Shown here in pieces: positions 18,670-27,332 of a stretch of 38,127 bases of DNA (position 1 is the stretch's first letter; each line of letters opens with the position of its first letter). Source of the stretch: Nitrospira sp. (GTDB lineage: Bacteria; Nitrospirota; Nitrospiria; Nitrospirales; Nitrospiraceae). The stretch is from contig JAOUMR010000021.1 of NCBI GenBank assembly GCA_029881435.1, positions 1 to 38,127 of the forward strand, given 5' to 3'. Made by a program: the position numbers and the translations under genes. The notes under the pieces were generated by a model that worked only from the letters and a program-made list of their open reading frames with translations, had not been told where the DNA came from and did no database searches.

Positions 18670-20196
18670 ATGCGCACGCCTCCTGTACAGTCCGATTCCG
18701 TCGCCGCCCAGGCCCTCGCCACGCCGTCGAATTTCTTTTCTTCCGGCCTCCGGCAAAAGGTCGATCAGCTCATGAACATCCTCTGGGCCGGGGGCGTGAA
18801 CAATCCGATGGATTCCATCGAGCAGATTTCCTATCTGCTATTCCTGCGTCTGCTGACAGAGAAGGACAATGCCCTCGCCAGCCTCGACAAGAAATATGTC
18901 TGCATCTTCTCCGGCAAGTGGGCCAAATATGCCTGGGGTAACTTCGTCACGCTGACCGGCGATCAGATGTTCAACGCCGTCCGCGACGCCATCGAAAAAC
19001 TGCACGAGCTGCCCGGTCTGACCGACACGGGCAAGCTGCTGTTTAGCCGCGCCACGCTCAAGATTTACGACCGCCCGACCCTCCGCGCCGTCGTGCAAGC
19101 CATCCATAGCATGGACCTGTCCGCCCATGACGGCCACGACCTGAAGGGCGACATGTATGAGTATCTTTTGAGTAAGCTGTCGGCCTCCGGCACCAACGGC
19201 CAATTCCGCACCCCGCGCCACATCATTGACCTGATCGTGGCGCTTGTGAATCCGCAACCGAACCATCGGATTTGCGACCCGGCCTGTGGCACCGCGGGCT
19301 TCCTCATCTCTGCCTTCACCCACATTTTGCGGCAACACACGAAACCGGCTGACCTGAAGCAGGGGCTGGTGGACGGCGGGCTTCTCAAAACGGCGCAATG
19401 GAAGTTTCTCGAAGAGCAGGCCTTCACCGGCTTCGACAACGACGCCAATATGGTGAAGATCGCTATTTTGAACCTCTATCTTCACCAGTTGGAAAAAGCG
19501 CGCGTCTCCATGCTGAACCCGCTCACCACCGGCTTCGGTGGCGCCTATCCGGGCCAGCAGTTCGACATCATCCTCGCCAACCCGCCGTTTGCCGGAAAGG
19601 TGCAGGATGAAAGCATCCTGGCCGACCTCAACTACAAGTTGAACACTCGCGCGACAGAACTGCTGTTTCTCAAATGGTTCATCGATCATCTTGCGCCTGG
19701 GGGACGGGCTGGCGTCATCGTGCCCAACGGCGTGCTCTTCGGCTCGACGAATGCCGCCACCAGCCTGCGCGAATTGCTCCTGACCGAGTGCGACCTGCAA
19801 GCGGTGATCAATCTGCCGAGCGGTGTGTTCAAGCCCTATTCCGGCGTCGGCACCGCCGCGCTGATTTTTGAGAAGGGCAAGAAGACAGAGAGTGTCTGGT
19901 ACTACGACCTCACCGCCGACAGCTACAGCCTCGACGACAAGCGCACGCCGATTGAGGCCAATGACATTCCCGACGCGCTGGCCAAATGGCCGAACCGCGA
20001 GGAAGGCCAGAACAGCTACCGGGTAGCAATTGAGAAGATTCGGGAGAATGACTGGAGCCTCGCAGCAGGACGTTACAAGCCCGTGACAGCGGAACCGGTG
20101 CATCACGACGACCCCCGGCGCATCGTCGCCGAAGTGCTGACTCTTGAAGCGCGCATCACAGAGAAGCTTACCCGTTTGCAGGGTATGGTAGAGTAG
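18670..20196 (+). CDS. hsdM: Type I modification methyltransferase subunit
   Basis: 508-aa N6-adenine methyltransferase subunit that with HsdS methylates and recognises the target site. The N-terminal helical domain ('LRQKVDQLMNILWAGG', 'QISYLLFLRLLTEKD') is followed by the catalytic Rossmann domain with the SAM motif 'DPACGTAGFLISAF' (Asp203) and the catalytic Asn304-Pro-Pro-Phe307. The chosen ATG has TTAGGA 7 nt upstream. A GTG at 18655 is a weaker alternative. It starts 19 nt after hsdR. Unusually, hsdS does not follow directly: two toxin-antitoxin-type genes lie between them. Confidence 0.96.
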   Translation: MRTPPVQSDSVAAQALATPSNFFSSGLRQKVDQLMNILWAGGVNNPMDSIEQISYLLFLRLLTEKDNALASLDKKYVCIFSGKWAKYAWGNFVTLTGDQMFNAVRDAIEKLHELPGLTDTGKLLFSRATLKIYDRPTLRAVVQAIHSMDLSAHDGHDLKGDMYEYLLSKLSASGTNGQFRTPRHIIDLIVALVNPQPNHRICDPACGTAGFLISAFTHILRQHTKPADLKQGLVDGGLLKTAQWKFLEEQAFTGFDNDANMVKIAILNLYLHQLEKARVSMLNPLTTGFGGAYPGQQFDIILANPPFAGKVQDESILADLNYKLNTRATELLFLKWFIDHLAPGGRAGVIVPNGVLFGSTNAATSLRELLLTECDLQAVINLPSGVFKPYSGVGTAALIFEKGKKTESVWYYDLTADSYSLDDKRTPIEANDIPDALAKWPNREEGQNSYRVAIEKIRENDWSLAAGRYKPVTAEPVHHDDPRRIVAEVLTLEARITEKLTRLQGMVE

Positions 20197-20204
20197 GAGG
20201 GCCG

Positions 20205-20429
20205 ATGGATTACAAACACATCATCACAATCGAATCGGGCAAGCGCGGCGGACGTCCTTGTATACGTCGGATGCGCATCGCCGTTGCCGATGTGCTCGGC
20301 TGGCTGGCGGCAGGCATGACGCATGAACAAATCCTGAGCGATTACCCCGAACTCACTGAGGAAGACATTCGTGCCTGCCTGGCCTACGCCGCCGACCGTG
20401 AACGTCGGCTGGTAACCGCCGCCCAATGA
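20205..20429 (+). CDS. DUF433 antitoxin-like protein
   Basis: 74-aa DUF433 protein. The family signature runs 'ITIESGKRGGRPCIRRMRIAVADVLGWLAAGMTHEQILSDYPELTEEDIRACLAYAA', with the 'GGRPxIRxxRI' segment and a helix-turn-helix-like second half. DUF433 proteins are the usual partners, probably antitoxins and autoregulators, of DUF5615 PIN-like proteins. It starts 8 nt after hsdM behind TAGGAGG and overlaps the next gene by ATGA, so the pair is translated with hsdM. Confidence 0.88.
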   Translation: MDYKHIITIESGKRGGRPCIRRMRIAVADVLGWLAAGMTHEQILSDYPELTEEDIRACLAYAADRERRLVTAAQ

Positions 20430-20758
20430 AGCTGTCGTTCGACCAGAACCTCAGCTTCAAACTCTGTCAACGACTGGCCGACCTCTTTCCAGGATCGAGT
20501 CAGGTTCAGCTGCTCGGTCTGGCGGAAGCCGACGATCAGGCGCTGTGGCACTATGCCCAAGCCAATGGCTTCGCGCTGGTTTCGCAGGACTCGGACTTTG
20601 CCGATATGGCAGCGTTGTTTGGGCCCCCGCCCCGAGTCATCTGGTTGCGCTGCGGCAATCAGCCTACTGCGCATATCGAAACACTGTTCCGGACCCACGC
20701 CCAGGTCATCGCCTCGTTCGAGCACGACCCTGATGTCGTCTGTCTGGAGATCTACTGA
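20426..20758 (+). CDS. DUF5615 PIN-like protein, putative toxin
   Basis: 110-aa DUF5615 (Mut7-C/PIN-like) protein. The putative acidic active-site positions are 'KLSFDQNLS' (Asp6), 'GLAEADDQALW' and 'ALVSQDSDFADM', the usual D...D...DxDF layout of the family. It is presumed to be an RNase toxin restrained by the DUF433 partner, with which it overlaps by 4 nt. It sits between hsdM and hsdS. Such pairs frequently nest in type I operons, where they could stabilise the locus. Toxicity is inferred from family context only. Confidence 0.85.
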   Translation: MKLSFDQNLSFKLCQRLADLFPGSSQVQLLGLAEADDQALWHYAQANGFALVSQDSDFADMAALFGPPPRVIWLRCGNQPTAHIETLFRTHAQVIASFEHDPDVVCLEIY

Positions 20759-20762
20759 GGCC

Positions 20763-20864
20763 ATGAACCGCCGGGTATCTACCACACTCGGCGACGTGCT
20801 CATGAATTCCCTCGCCCCTCTGAGGGGAGAGGGTGAGGGGTGGAAACCGAGCGGCAAGAAATGA
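20763..20864 (+). CDS. Possible 33-aa leader ORF ahead of hsdS
   Basis: A short ORF begins 5 nt after the DUF5615 stop and ends with TGA overlapping the ATG chosen for hsdS. Its second half is translated from the GC-rich hairpin repeat at 20809-20840 ('SLAPLRGEGEGW'). It probably arose by chance from the repeat, but the stop-start overlap could carry ribosomes through the hairpin to hsdS. There is no homology that I recognise. Confidence 0.25.
   Translation: MNRRVSTTLGDVLMNSLAPLRGEGEGWKPSGKK
20809..20840. repeat. GC-rich REP-like hairpin between DUF5615 and hsdS
   Basis: CCCTCGCCCCTC, a short TGA loop and GGGGAGAGGGTGAGGGG form a nearly perfect stem. This string (GAGGGGAGAGGGTGAGGGG) is known to recur as an intergenic repeat in many environmental genomes. 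It lies inside the R-M operon, just before the start of hsdS, and may attenuate or stabilise the transcript. Confidence 0.55.
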
Positions 20865-22033
20865 CACGCTGGCCGATAGTTCCGCTTGGAGATTTTGTCG
20901 CTAAGAAGAGCAGCTCGGTTAACCCGGCTATGTTTCCTGGTGAGGTTTTCGACCTCTATAGCATTCCGGCATTTGACGCTGGGCAACCGGATGTGTGTGC
21001 AGGCAGCGAAATCGGCTCTGCAAAGCAGGTTGTTCAGCCAAACGACGTGTTGCTCTCAAGGATCGTTCCCCACATCCGCCGCGCATGGGTGGTCGGAGAA
21101 AGCCAAGATAGACGATTGATTGCGTCAGGTGAATGGATTGTCTTTCGCAGCCCACAAATCCGTCCAGGCTATTTGCGATATTTTCTGATCGGAGATTCCT
21201 TTCATACACAGTTTATGCAAACTGTGTCTGGGGTGGGCGGCTCTTTGCTAAGGGCCAAGGCGACAGAGGTTGCAAAAATCAAGATTCCGGTTCCTCCGCT
21301 GGCGGAGCAGGAGCGAATTGTGAAGCTGCTGGACGAAGGGGACGAGTTGCGGAGGCTGCGCGCCCAAGCCGACCGCCGCACCGCCGACCTCATTCCTTCC
21401 CTCTTCCATGAAATGTTCGGAGAAAATGCGAAGAAACCACACGTTCGTGTAAAGTTGGAACAAATCGCCAAAGTTGTCTCTGGGGTTGCAAAGGGCCGGA
21501 AGTTCAACGGACGGCTGCCTGTCGAAGTTCCTTACCTTCGTGTGGCAAACGTACAGGCAGGACATCTTGACCTGTCAGAAATCAAAACGATTCAGGCGTT
21601 GCCAGAAGAAGTTGAAGAACTTGCGCTGCGGAAGGGCGACGTACTGCTCACAGAAGGCGGCGACTTCGACAAGTTGGGACGTGGGGCAATGCTGGAAGAA
21701 GAACTCCCAAACTGCATCCACCAAAATCATGTCTTTCGTGTGCGTGTTGAGCAGTCGAAGCTCGATCCGGTCTATTTTGCCAAGTTCCTTCTGACTGGTG
21801 AAGCTCGCGGATACTTCCTCGGCTGCGCCAAGAGGACGACGAACCTAGCAAGTATCAACATGACACAATTACGCGCCCTGCCAGTCCTGCTTCCTCCGCT
21901 CCCACAGCAAAAGGAGTTCGCCGCCCGCGTGTCCGATATCCGAGCGATGCAAGCCGAGCAAGCAGCCTCCTGCCGTCGCTTGGATGATCTCTTTCACTCC
22001 ATGCTCCACCGCGCGTTCCAGGGAGAGTTATGA
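20861..22033 (+). CDS. hsdS: Type I specificity subunit
   Basis: 390-aa specificity subunit with two target-recognition domains that set the bipartite DNA site. TRD1 spans about 1-140, ending in 'KIKIPVPPLAEQERIVKLL'. A coiled-coil spacer follows ('GDELRRLRAQADRRTADL'). TRD2 spans about 170-345, ending in 'LPVLLPPLPQQKEFAARV', and a second coiled coil comes after that. Both PLxxQ hinge motifs are conserved. The ATG start gives the usual 'TRWPIVPLGDF' opening. A GTG at 20840 in the same frame is possible. The stop overlaps the next gene's ATG (ATGA). The target sequence cannot be predicted from this. Confidence 0.92.
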   Translation: MTRWPIVPLGDFVAKKSSSVNPAMFPGEVFDLYSIPAFDAGQPDVCAGSEIGSAKQVVQPNDVLLSRIVPHIRRAWVVGESQDRRLIASGEWIVFRSPQIRPGYLRYFLIGDSFHTQFMQTVSGVGGSLLRAKATEVAKIKIPVPPLAEQERIVKLLDEGDELRRLRAQADRRTADLIPSLFHEMFGENAKKPHVRVKLEQIAKVVSGVAKGRKFNGRLPVEVPYLRVANVQAGHLDLSEIKTIQALPEEVEELALRKGDVLLTEGGDFDKLGRGAMLEEELPNCIHQNHVFRVRVEQSKLDPVYFAKFLLTGEARGYFLGCAKRTTNLASINMTQLRALPVLLPPLPQQKEFAARVSDIRAMQAEQAASCRRLDDLFHSMLHRAFQGEL

Positions 22034-22590
22034 CGAGCGAGAAGAAGTCCACCGGGTGGTCGGCCATTCGCCGGCGTCTGAACGCGCAGTCGAAGACGTC
22101 ACTGCTGGCGCTGGTCAAAGACCTCTACGACGCATCATCCAGCAATCGCGATTTCCTGCATGCCCGTGTGCAGGCCGAGGCAGGCGACGGAACGGCCGTG
22201 GAACGGTACCGGCGCACGATCATCGAGCAATTTTACCCCTCACGAGGATTCGGAAAGCTCAAACTGGTTGAGGCGCGCAAAGCCATCCGCGATTACCGCA
22301 GGGCCACGGGCAACCTGGCAGGCACGATTGACCTGATGCTGACTTACGTGGAGAACGGCACGCAGTTCACGCGAGAGTTCGGCGACATCAACGAGGCGTA
22401 CTACAACAGTCTCGAATCCGTCTTGCATGAGATGACGCAGCTCTTGCGAAAGGAAGATCCGTCGTTGTATCCAGAGTTCCGGGAGCGGATTCAGCGACTG
22501 GGGGATCACGCTGACTACATCGGGTGGGGGTATGGAGATTATCTTCGGGACCAAGTCGGATTGCTCGAAACGGAGCTGGCAGGGGAATGA
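22030..22590 (+). CDS. Small helical protein coupled to hsdS (DUF6155-like)
   Basis: 186-aa soluble, mostly alpha-helical protein with no membrane segment and no catalytic motif that I recognise. The N-terminal 'SKTSLLALVKDLYDASSSNRDFLHARV' resembles the start of DUF6155-type proteins, a family of unknown function; this assignment is tentative. Conserved-looking aromatic stretches occur late ('DYIGWGYGDYLRDQV'). Its ATG overlaps the hsdS stop and its stop overlaps the following HTH gene's ATG, so the three are translated together. A role as accessory or regulatory factor of the R-M operon is inference. Confidence 0.7.
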   Translation: MTSEKKSTGWSAIRRRLNAQSKTSLLALVKDLYDASSSNRDFLHARVQAEAGDGTAVERYRRTIIEQFYPSRGFGKLKLVEARKAIRDYRRATGNLAGTIDLMLTYVENGTQFTREFGDINEAYYNSLESVLHEMTQLLRKEDPSLYPEFRERIQRLGDHADYIGWGYGDYLRDQVGLLETELAGE

Positions 22591-22859
22591 AACCGCCCTA
22601 CACAGAACGGCAGGGGCAGTTTCTGGCTTATCTCTATCAGTACAGTCTACTGAACGGCTGCGCGCCGTCCGAGGCGGACATGCAACAGTTCTTCCAGGTG
22701 ACCCCGCCGACCGTGCATCAGATGGTGCTCACGCTGGAGCGGCGTGGCTTCATTCGACGTGTTCCCGGCCAGGCGCGCAGCATCACCCTGACCGTTCCGC
22801 CCGAGTCCTTGCCCTCTTTACGGCGCCCCCAAGACCGCGCCTCCAAGCAAGAAATCTGA
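22587..22859 (+). CDS. LexA-like winged-helix DNA-binding protein
   Basis: 90-aa protein whose residues about 5-65 look like the LexA N-terminal DNA-binding domain: 'YTERQGQFLAYLYQYSLLNGCAPSEADMQQFF' followed by recognition helix and wing 'VTPPTVHQMVLTLERRGFIRRVPGQARSITL'. There is no S24 peptidase domain, so it cannot self-cleave. It is coupled by a 4-nt overlap to the upstream gene in the hsd operon. It may bind DNA as a local regulator. Confidence 0.75.
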   Translation: MKPPYTERQGQFLAYLYQYSLLNGCAPSEADMQQFFQVTPPTVHQMVLTLERRGFIRRVPGQARSITLTVPPESLPSLRRPQDRASKQEI

Positions 22860-22874
22860 TGTCGTCATTCTGAC

Positions 22875-23432
22875 ATGCGAACGAACGTCCCTGAAAAGCT
22901 GCTGAAAATCATAGACGAGATTGACGAGCAAGGCCAGGCAAGCCTGACACGATTGACGGTGTTGAAGAAGTGGCTTGAGCGTCCGAAGCGGCTGTCCGCC
23001 TTGGCCCTCTGGGTCGCCGCGAGGGCCGTTTCCCGCAAAGGTAAAACGAGTGGAGCGGCTGGGATATTGTTCCTGGAAGCGCGCACCTTACTGGCCGGTT
23101 TGGATGAGATAACACCGAAGCTAAACCGCCAGGCGGCGCAGCGGCTGCACGATCGTCTGCGGGACTTTCAACATGAATACAAGAACCAGCAATGGGGGCT
23201 GGTGCGCATCGTTCACAATTGGAACCTATTACTGATAGAGGAAGCGTTGAGCCTGTACCTCCGGCACGGTCAGTCGCCGTCGCACGGCTACAAACTGGCG
23301 GCAGACTATTGTCGACACTACGACCCCCGATACGGCGAGAGCTTGAATGGCCCCAGCAGGACAAAGCTTAAAGAAATCGTCCGGTTCATGTTCACTGTCG
23401 AAGCTCTGGAGGATGACCGGACATCAATTTGA
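22875..23432 (+). CDS. Hypothetical protein at the end of the hsd operon
   Basis: 185-aa basic, helical protein that I do not recognise. The N-terminal half is Lys/Arg rich ('LTRLTVLKKWLERPKRLSAL') with a small Ala/Gly-rich segment ('LWVAARAVSRKGKTSGAAGILFLEA'). Later it has 'LHDRLRDFQHEYKNQQWGLVRIVHNWNLL' split over two helices. It lies 15 nt after the LexA-like gene on the same strand, and no promoter is seen between them, so it is probably co-transcribed. Codon use looks like its neighbours. Confidence 0.65.
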   Translation: MRTNVPEKLLKIIDEIDEQGQASLTRLTVLKKWLERPKRLSALALWVAARAVSRKGKTSGAAGILFLEARTLLAGLDEITPKLNRQAAQRLHDRLRDFQHEYKNQQWGLVRIVHNWNLLLIEEALSLYLRHGQSPSHGYKLAADYCRHYDPRYGESLNGPSRTKLKEIVRFMFTVEALEDDRTSI

Positions 23433-23534
23433 TAAAACGCCGATGACAGAAACTCTCCACAGTCCTGTCTTTCTTGCCGGTCAAGTGGCGTGTGGAAGTT
23501 CAGAAAACAGGCTACGGAATAGCCTGCCGAGTAG

Positions 23535-24578
23535 CTACTTCAAAGACGCCATGTCGATCACAAATCGGAACTTTACATCGCCTCGGAGTACCCGTTCATA
23601 GGCTTCATTAACTTGCTGGATCGAGATCAGTTCGATCTCCGACTCGATCTGGTGCTGTGCGCAGAAGTCGAGCATTTTCTGGGTTTCTTTGATCCCGCCG
23701 ATGAGAGAGCCGGCAAGGCGCCGTCGTTTGAAAATGAGCGAAAAGGCCTGGACTGGGGTTGGGGTTTCTGGCGCACCGACCAAGATCATGGTGCCGTCGG
23801 TCTTGAGCAGGTTCAAATAGGCGTTGTAATCGTGTGGAGCCGAGACCGTGTCGAGGATGTAGTGAAAGTACCCTTGGAGCTTCGTAAAAGTTTGAGGATC
23901 CGACGTCACGACAAAGTTCGCAGCCCCTAACCGCTTCGCGTCTTCTCGTTTACCCTCGGACGTACTTAAGACCGTCACTTCCGTTCCCATCGCATTGGCG
24001 ATCTTCACCGCCATATGGCCGAGCCCACCGAGGCCGACAACCGCCAGTTTGTGGTAGCGACCGACGCCCCATTGGCGCAGGGGCGAGTAGGTCGTAATGC
24101 CCGCACAGAGCAACGGCGCGGCGCCAGCGAATGAGAGCGCGTCGGGGATCCGAAGGACATAGTGTTCATCGACGAGGATGTGGGTTGAGTAGCCCCCTTG
24201 AGTGATCTGGCCTGCTTTATCCTGCCCACTGTAGGTCCAGACTGTGCCACCATCGCAATACTGTTCCAGCCCCTCGCGGCAAGCCGTGCACGTTCGACAA
24301 GAATCCACAAAGCAGCCGACGCCGGCACGATCACCAACCTTGAAGGCCGTGACCGCTGGGCCGACTTGCGCGACGGTTCCGACGATCTCATGCCCAGGCA
24401 CCATTGGAAACAGGGAAATGCCCCATTCATCACGGGCTTGGTGGATATCTGAGTGGCAGATACCGCAATGCGAGATCGCGATCAAGACGTCGTGCGGACC
24501 GACCTCGCGTCGTTCGAAGGAGAAGGGCTGTAAACTCTCCTTGGCGGCCATCGCCGCGTAGCCTTTGGTCGGGAGCAT
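23535..24578 (-). CDS. Zinc-dependent NAD(P) alcohol dehydrogenase (YahK/CAD-like)
   Basis: 347-aa medium-chain dehydrogenase of the cinnamyl-alcohol dehydrogenase/YahK group, which reduces aldehydes or oxidises alcohols in the cytosol. Catalytic zinc ligands are in 'HCGICHSDIHQARDEWG' and 'VPGHEIVGTV'. The structural zinc uses four cysteines in 'DSCRTCTACREGLEQYC'. The cofactor site is 'VGLGGLGHMAVKIANAMG' followed by 'VLSTSEGK', a Ser after beta2 that suggests NADPH. The start is set by AAGGAG 7 nt before the ATG. A longer ORF upstream adds only unconserved sequence. It is transcribed convergently with the hsd operon. Confidence 0.92.
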   Translation of the reverse strand: MLPTKGYAAMAAKESLQPFSFERREVGPHDVLIAISHCGICHSDIHQARDEWGISLFPMVPGHEIVGTVAQVGPAVTAFKVGDRAGVGCFVDSCRTCTACREGLEQYCDGGTVWTYSGQDKAGQITQGGYSTHILVDEHYVLRIPDALSFAGAAPLLCAGITTYSPLRQWGVGRYHKLAVVGLGGLGHMAVKIANAMGTEVTVLSTSEGKREDAKRLGAANFVVTSDPQTFTKLQGYFHYILDTVSAPHDYNAYLNLLKTDGTMILVGAPETPTPVQAFSLIFKRRRLAGSLIGGIKETQKMLDFCAQHQIESEIELISIQQVNEAYERVLRGDVKFRFVIDMASLK

Positions 24579-24751
24579 GGAGGGTCTCCTTCTGTAGAGC
24601 GGATGGAAGTTAGACATTAGCAAGTTCAATCCGACTTGCCAACAGCAAATGCATAAGTGTCTGTCAACGACAATACGGATCGCTCACGGGACGATGTAGT
24701 TGCGATTCAACCAGGAAGGAGGAGCGATGGCGGTATCGTTTCAGGAGTCGC

Positions 24752-24976
24752 TCAGTTGGTCGATGAACCGCTAGCCTTACCGTTCCCTTCGCTCTTCCGC
24801 GCATCCTGAGCGAGAGACTCCTGAATGCCTGTTTCGTTTGTGAGCGGCGGCCCTGGAATACGGTAGCGCTCTGTGGCCCACGTTCCCAAATCCGTGACCT
24901 GACAACGCTCGCAACAGAATGGGCGCCAGGGGTTTCTCTTCCACGTCGTGGGTCGATGGCAAAGGGGACAGGTCAT
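24752..24976 (-). CDS. yacG: YacG-type zinc protein (DNA gyrase inhibitor family)
   Basis: 74-aa protein with the YacG zinc knuckle: Cys3-x2-Cys6 ('CPLCHRPTTWK') and Cys21-x3-Cys25 ('FCCERCQVTDLGTWA'), followed by the conserved 'ERYRIPG' segment and an acidic, unstructured tail. E. coli YacG binds GyrB and inhibits gyrase. The same role here is inferred from family. It lies downstream of the PilZ gene on the same strand. Confidence 0.88.
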   Translation of the reverse strand: MTCPLCHRPTTWKRNPWRPFCCERCQVTDLGTWATERYRIPGPPLTNETGIQESLAQDARKSEGNGKASGSSTN

Positions 24977-25027
24977 GGATCTAGTGTAGCGTGGTGGCCG
25001 GATAAAGAAAAGTCGTGGCGAGGTCGG

Positions 25028-25363
25028 TCAGTCTTGAGGGACCGATTGCGGTCTGGCGAGATGGAGTAACCGCTGTAATCGGCTTCGATCCAAGTCCGTG
25101 AGGCGTAAGAACTCAACACCGAACTCGCCGTGTTTCACCCATCGAACGGCGGCGGAATGGACCGTAATCGGGACGGCCAAGTCGGTCGCATGGATCAGCA
25201 GCTGGACTCCTGTTCCGGGTGACATTGAAATCGTGCTGGTGACTGCGCAGCCACCAGCAGAAATGTCAAACATCGTGCCTTGGCGAATCTCGGTCTGCTC
25301 GGTTGTGGAAAAGAGGACCCGCAGTTCAATAGGAATTCTTGGATGTTCTCGACATTCGATCAT
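25028..25363 (-). CDS. PilZ domain protein
   Basis: 111-aa single PilZ domain, a c-di-GMP receptor fold. The binding motifs are visible: 'REHPRIPIELRVLF' (RxxxR) and 'DISAGGCAV' (D/NxSxxG), followed by the beta-barrel strands 'VHSAAVRWVKHGEFGVEFLRL'. The start is set by GGAGG 5 nt before the ATG; an in-frame GTG four codons earlier overlaps that site. The output partner is unknown. It may be co-transcribed with yacG, 51 nt downstream. Confidence 0.88.
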   Translation of the reverse strand: MIECREHPRIPIELRVLFSTTEQTEIRQGTMFDISAGGCAVTSTISMSPGTGVQLLIHATDLAVPITVHSAAVRWVKHGEFGVEFLRLTDLDRSRLQRLLHLARPQSVPQD

Positions 25364-25520
25364 GGTGACCTCCACACGTGAGCGAAACGTCTTATCGTAT
25401 TTCTCCGACAGCCACTAAGATCTTCTGGAGGGATAGTATAGATCGGTAGGGTCTCCATGGCACGCATTGAGGAAAAATCTGCGTGCCGAGAGGCTGCTGA
25501 TCACTCAGGCGTAACGATTG

Positions 25521-27224
25521 TTAGCGGCGGGGTGTTGGTTGGGTTTTCTCAACCCTGGCCCACGCATCTTTGAGTGACACGGTTCGGTTGAAGAGGAGGG
25601 ACTCGGGTAATGAATCGAGATCGACACAAAAGTACCCTTGCCGCTCGAATTGAAAGCGGGAGCCGGGCGCGGCTGAACCAAGGCTTGGCTCAACCAAGCA
25701 CCCGCTGAGGGTTTCAAGAGACTGAGGATTGAGCGAATAAGTCCAGTTCCGATCGGTCTGGTCCTTGGCCTCGTCAGGAAGAAGGAGCGGATAGTAGAGG
25801 CGGACGGTGGCCTTGAGTGCATGTAAGGCCGATACCCAGTGGATGGTGGCCTTCACTTTGCGTTGTTCGTGTGCCGAGCCGCTTCGTGTCTTAGGGTCGT
25901 ACGTACAGTGTAGTTCGGTGACCGCCCCAGTGTGAGGATCCTTCGTCACGCTCACACATTGAATGATGTATCCATAGCGGAGCCGGACTTCCCGGCCAGG
26001 CGCGAGGCGATAAAACTGTTTCGGTGGATCCTCTCGGAAATCGTCTTGGTCGATATAGAGCGTTCGTGAGAATGGAACCTTCCGAGTTCCAGCGGCAACA
26101 TCCTCCGGGTTATTCACGGCGTCGAGTTCTTCAACCACGCCCTCCGGATAGTTGTCGATCACGACTTTCAACGGTCGGAGAACCGCCATCACGCGCGGCG
26201 ATCGTTTGTTCAAGTCCTCTCGGATAAAATGTTCAAGCAACTGCATCTCGACGATGGCGTCGCGCTTGGCGACCCCGATGTGGTCGCAAAAGGCACGAAT
26301 CGCTTCCGGCGTCACACCTCGGCGACGAAGGCCTTTGAGGGTGGGAAGGCGAGGGTCATCCCAGCCGGCCACCAGTTTCTTGGTGACCAATTCAAGCAGC
26401 TTGCGCTTGCTCATCACCGTGGAGGTGAGGTTGAGTCTCGCGAATTCGATCTGTTGGGGACGATGCGGAGCCTCGGACTCCGCGACGACCCAATCGTACA
26501 ACGGTCGGTGGTCTTCAAATTCAAGGGTGCAGAGGGAATGGGTGATCCCCTCGATGGCATCGGAGAGCGGATGGGCGAAATCATACGAAGGATAGATGCA
26601 CCATGTGGTGCCCGTCCGATAATGAATCGCGTGCCGAATTCGATAGAGGATGGGGTCGCGCAGATTAATGTTCGGCGATCCCATATCGATGGCGGCACGT
26701 AAGACGTGAGTACCATCGGTAAACTCTCCGGCGCGCATGCGTGCAAAGAGATCCAGGTTCTCTTCCACGGACCGCGTTCGAAAGGGACTGTTGCGACCAG
26801 GCTCCGTCAGTGTGCCGCGGTACTCACGAATGTGGTCGGATGAGAGGCTGTCGACATAGGCCTTGCCTTTCTGAATCAAGACAATGGCGAACGCGTAGAG
26901 CTGCTCAAAGTAGTCCGAGGCATAGAAACTCTTCCCGTTCCAATCGAATCCCAGCCACTGGACGTCTTCCTGAATGGCCTGGACATACTCCGGGTCCTCG
27001 GTAGTGGGATTCGTATCGTCGAACCGCAGATGACAGATTCCCACCGGTGTCTCGTTCGCCATTCCAAAATTCAGGACAATGGATTTGGCGTGCCCGATGT
27101 GGAGGTACCCGTTGGGTTCGGGGGGAAATCGCGTGACGACCCGACCACCGTGTTTGCCGGATGCGCGATCGGCGGAGACGATGTCTCGAACAAAATTCGA
27201 TGCGGTTGTGGACTCAGAAGCCAT
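25521..27224 (-). CDS. glnS: Glutaminyl-tRNA synthetase
   Basis: 567-aa class I synthetase charging tRNA-Gln directly with glutamine. HIGH motif in '[21 protein letters not shown]', KMSKS motif in '[13 protein letters not shown]', and the two beta-barrel anticodon-binding domains at the C-terminal half ('[21 protein letters not shown]', '[12 protein letters not shown]'). The length is normal. Its presence means that the two tRNA-Gln genes at 15.9 kb have a dedicated synthetase and the amidotransferase route is not required. Confidence 0.97.
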   Translation of the reverse strand: MASESTTASNFVRDIVSADRASGKHGGRVVTRFPPEPNGYLHIGHAKSIVLNFGMANETPVGICHLRFDDTNPTTEDPEYVQAIQEDVQWLGFDWNGKSFYASDYFEQLYAFAIVLIQKGKAYVDSLSSDHIREYRGTLTEPGRNSPFRTRSVEENLDLFARMRAGEFTDGTHVLRAAIDMGSPNINLRDPILYRIRHAIHYRTGTTWCIYPSYDFAHPLSDAIEGITHSLCTLEFEDHRPLYDWVVAESEAPHRPQQIEFARLNLTSTVMSKRKLLELVTKKLVAGWDDPRLPTLKGLRRRGVTPEAIRAFCDHIGVAKRDAIVEMQLLEHFIREDLNKRSPRVMAVLRPLKVVIDNYPEGVVEELDAVNNPEDVAAGTRKVPFSRTLYIDQDDFREDPPKQFYRLAPGREVRLRYGYIIQCVSVTKDPHTGAVTELHCTYDPKTRSGSAHEQRKVKATIHWVSALHALKATVRLYYPLLLPDEAKDQTDRNWTYSLNPQSLETLSGCLVEPSLGSAAPGSRFQFERQGYFCVDLDSLPESLLFNRTVSLKDAWARVEKTQPTPRR

Positions 27225-27332
27225 CAGGTCGTGTTCTGTAACGATCTACGTTCGGTCATTCGGTCATATGGACAGGCCAATTACACGAGAGAGTTCTACC
27301 ATAGACTGGATGATGGGAGAAATGGGGAACGC

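Noticed and set aside
18838-20106. A 422-codon open frame on the minus strand
   Set aside because: It is the antisense of hsdM; the translation is His/Gly/Val-rich without motifs and hsdM is unmistakable on the plus strand.
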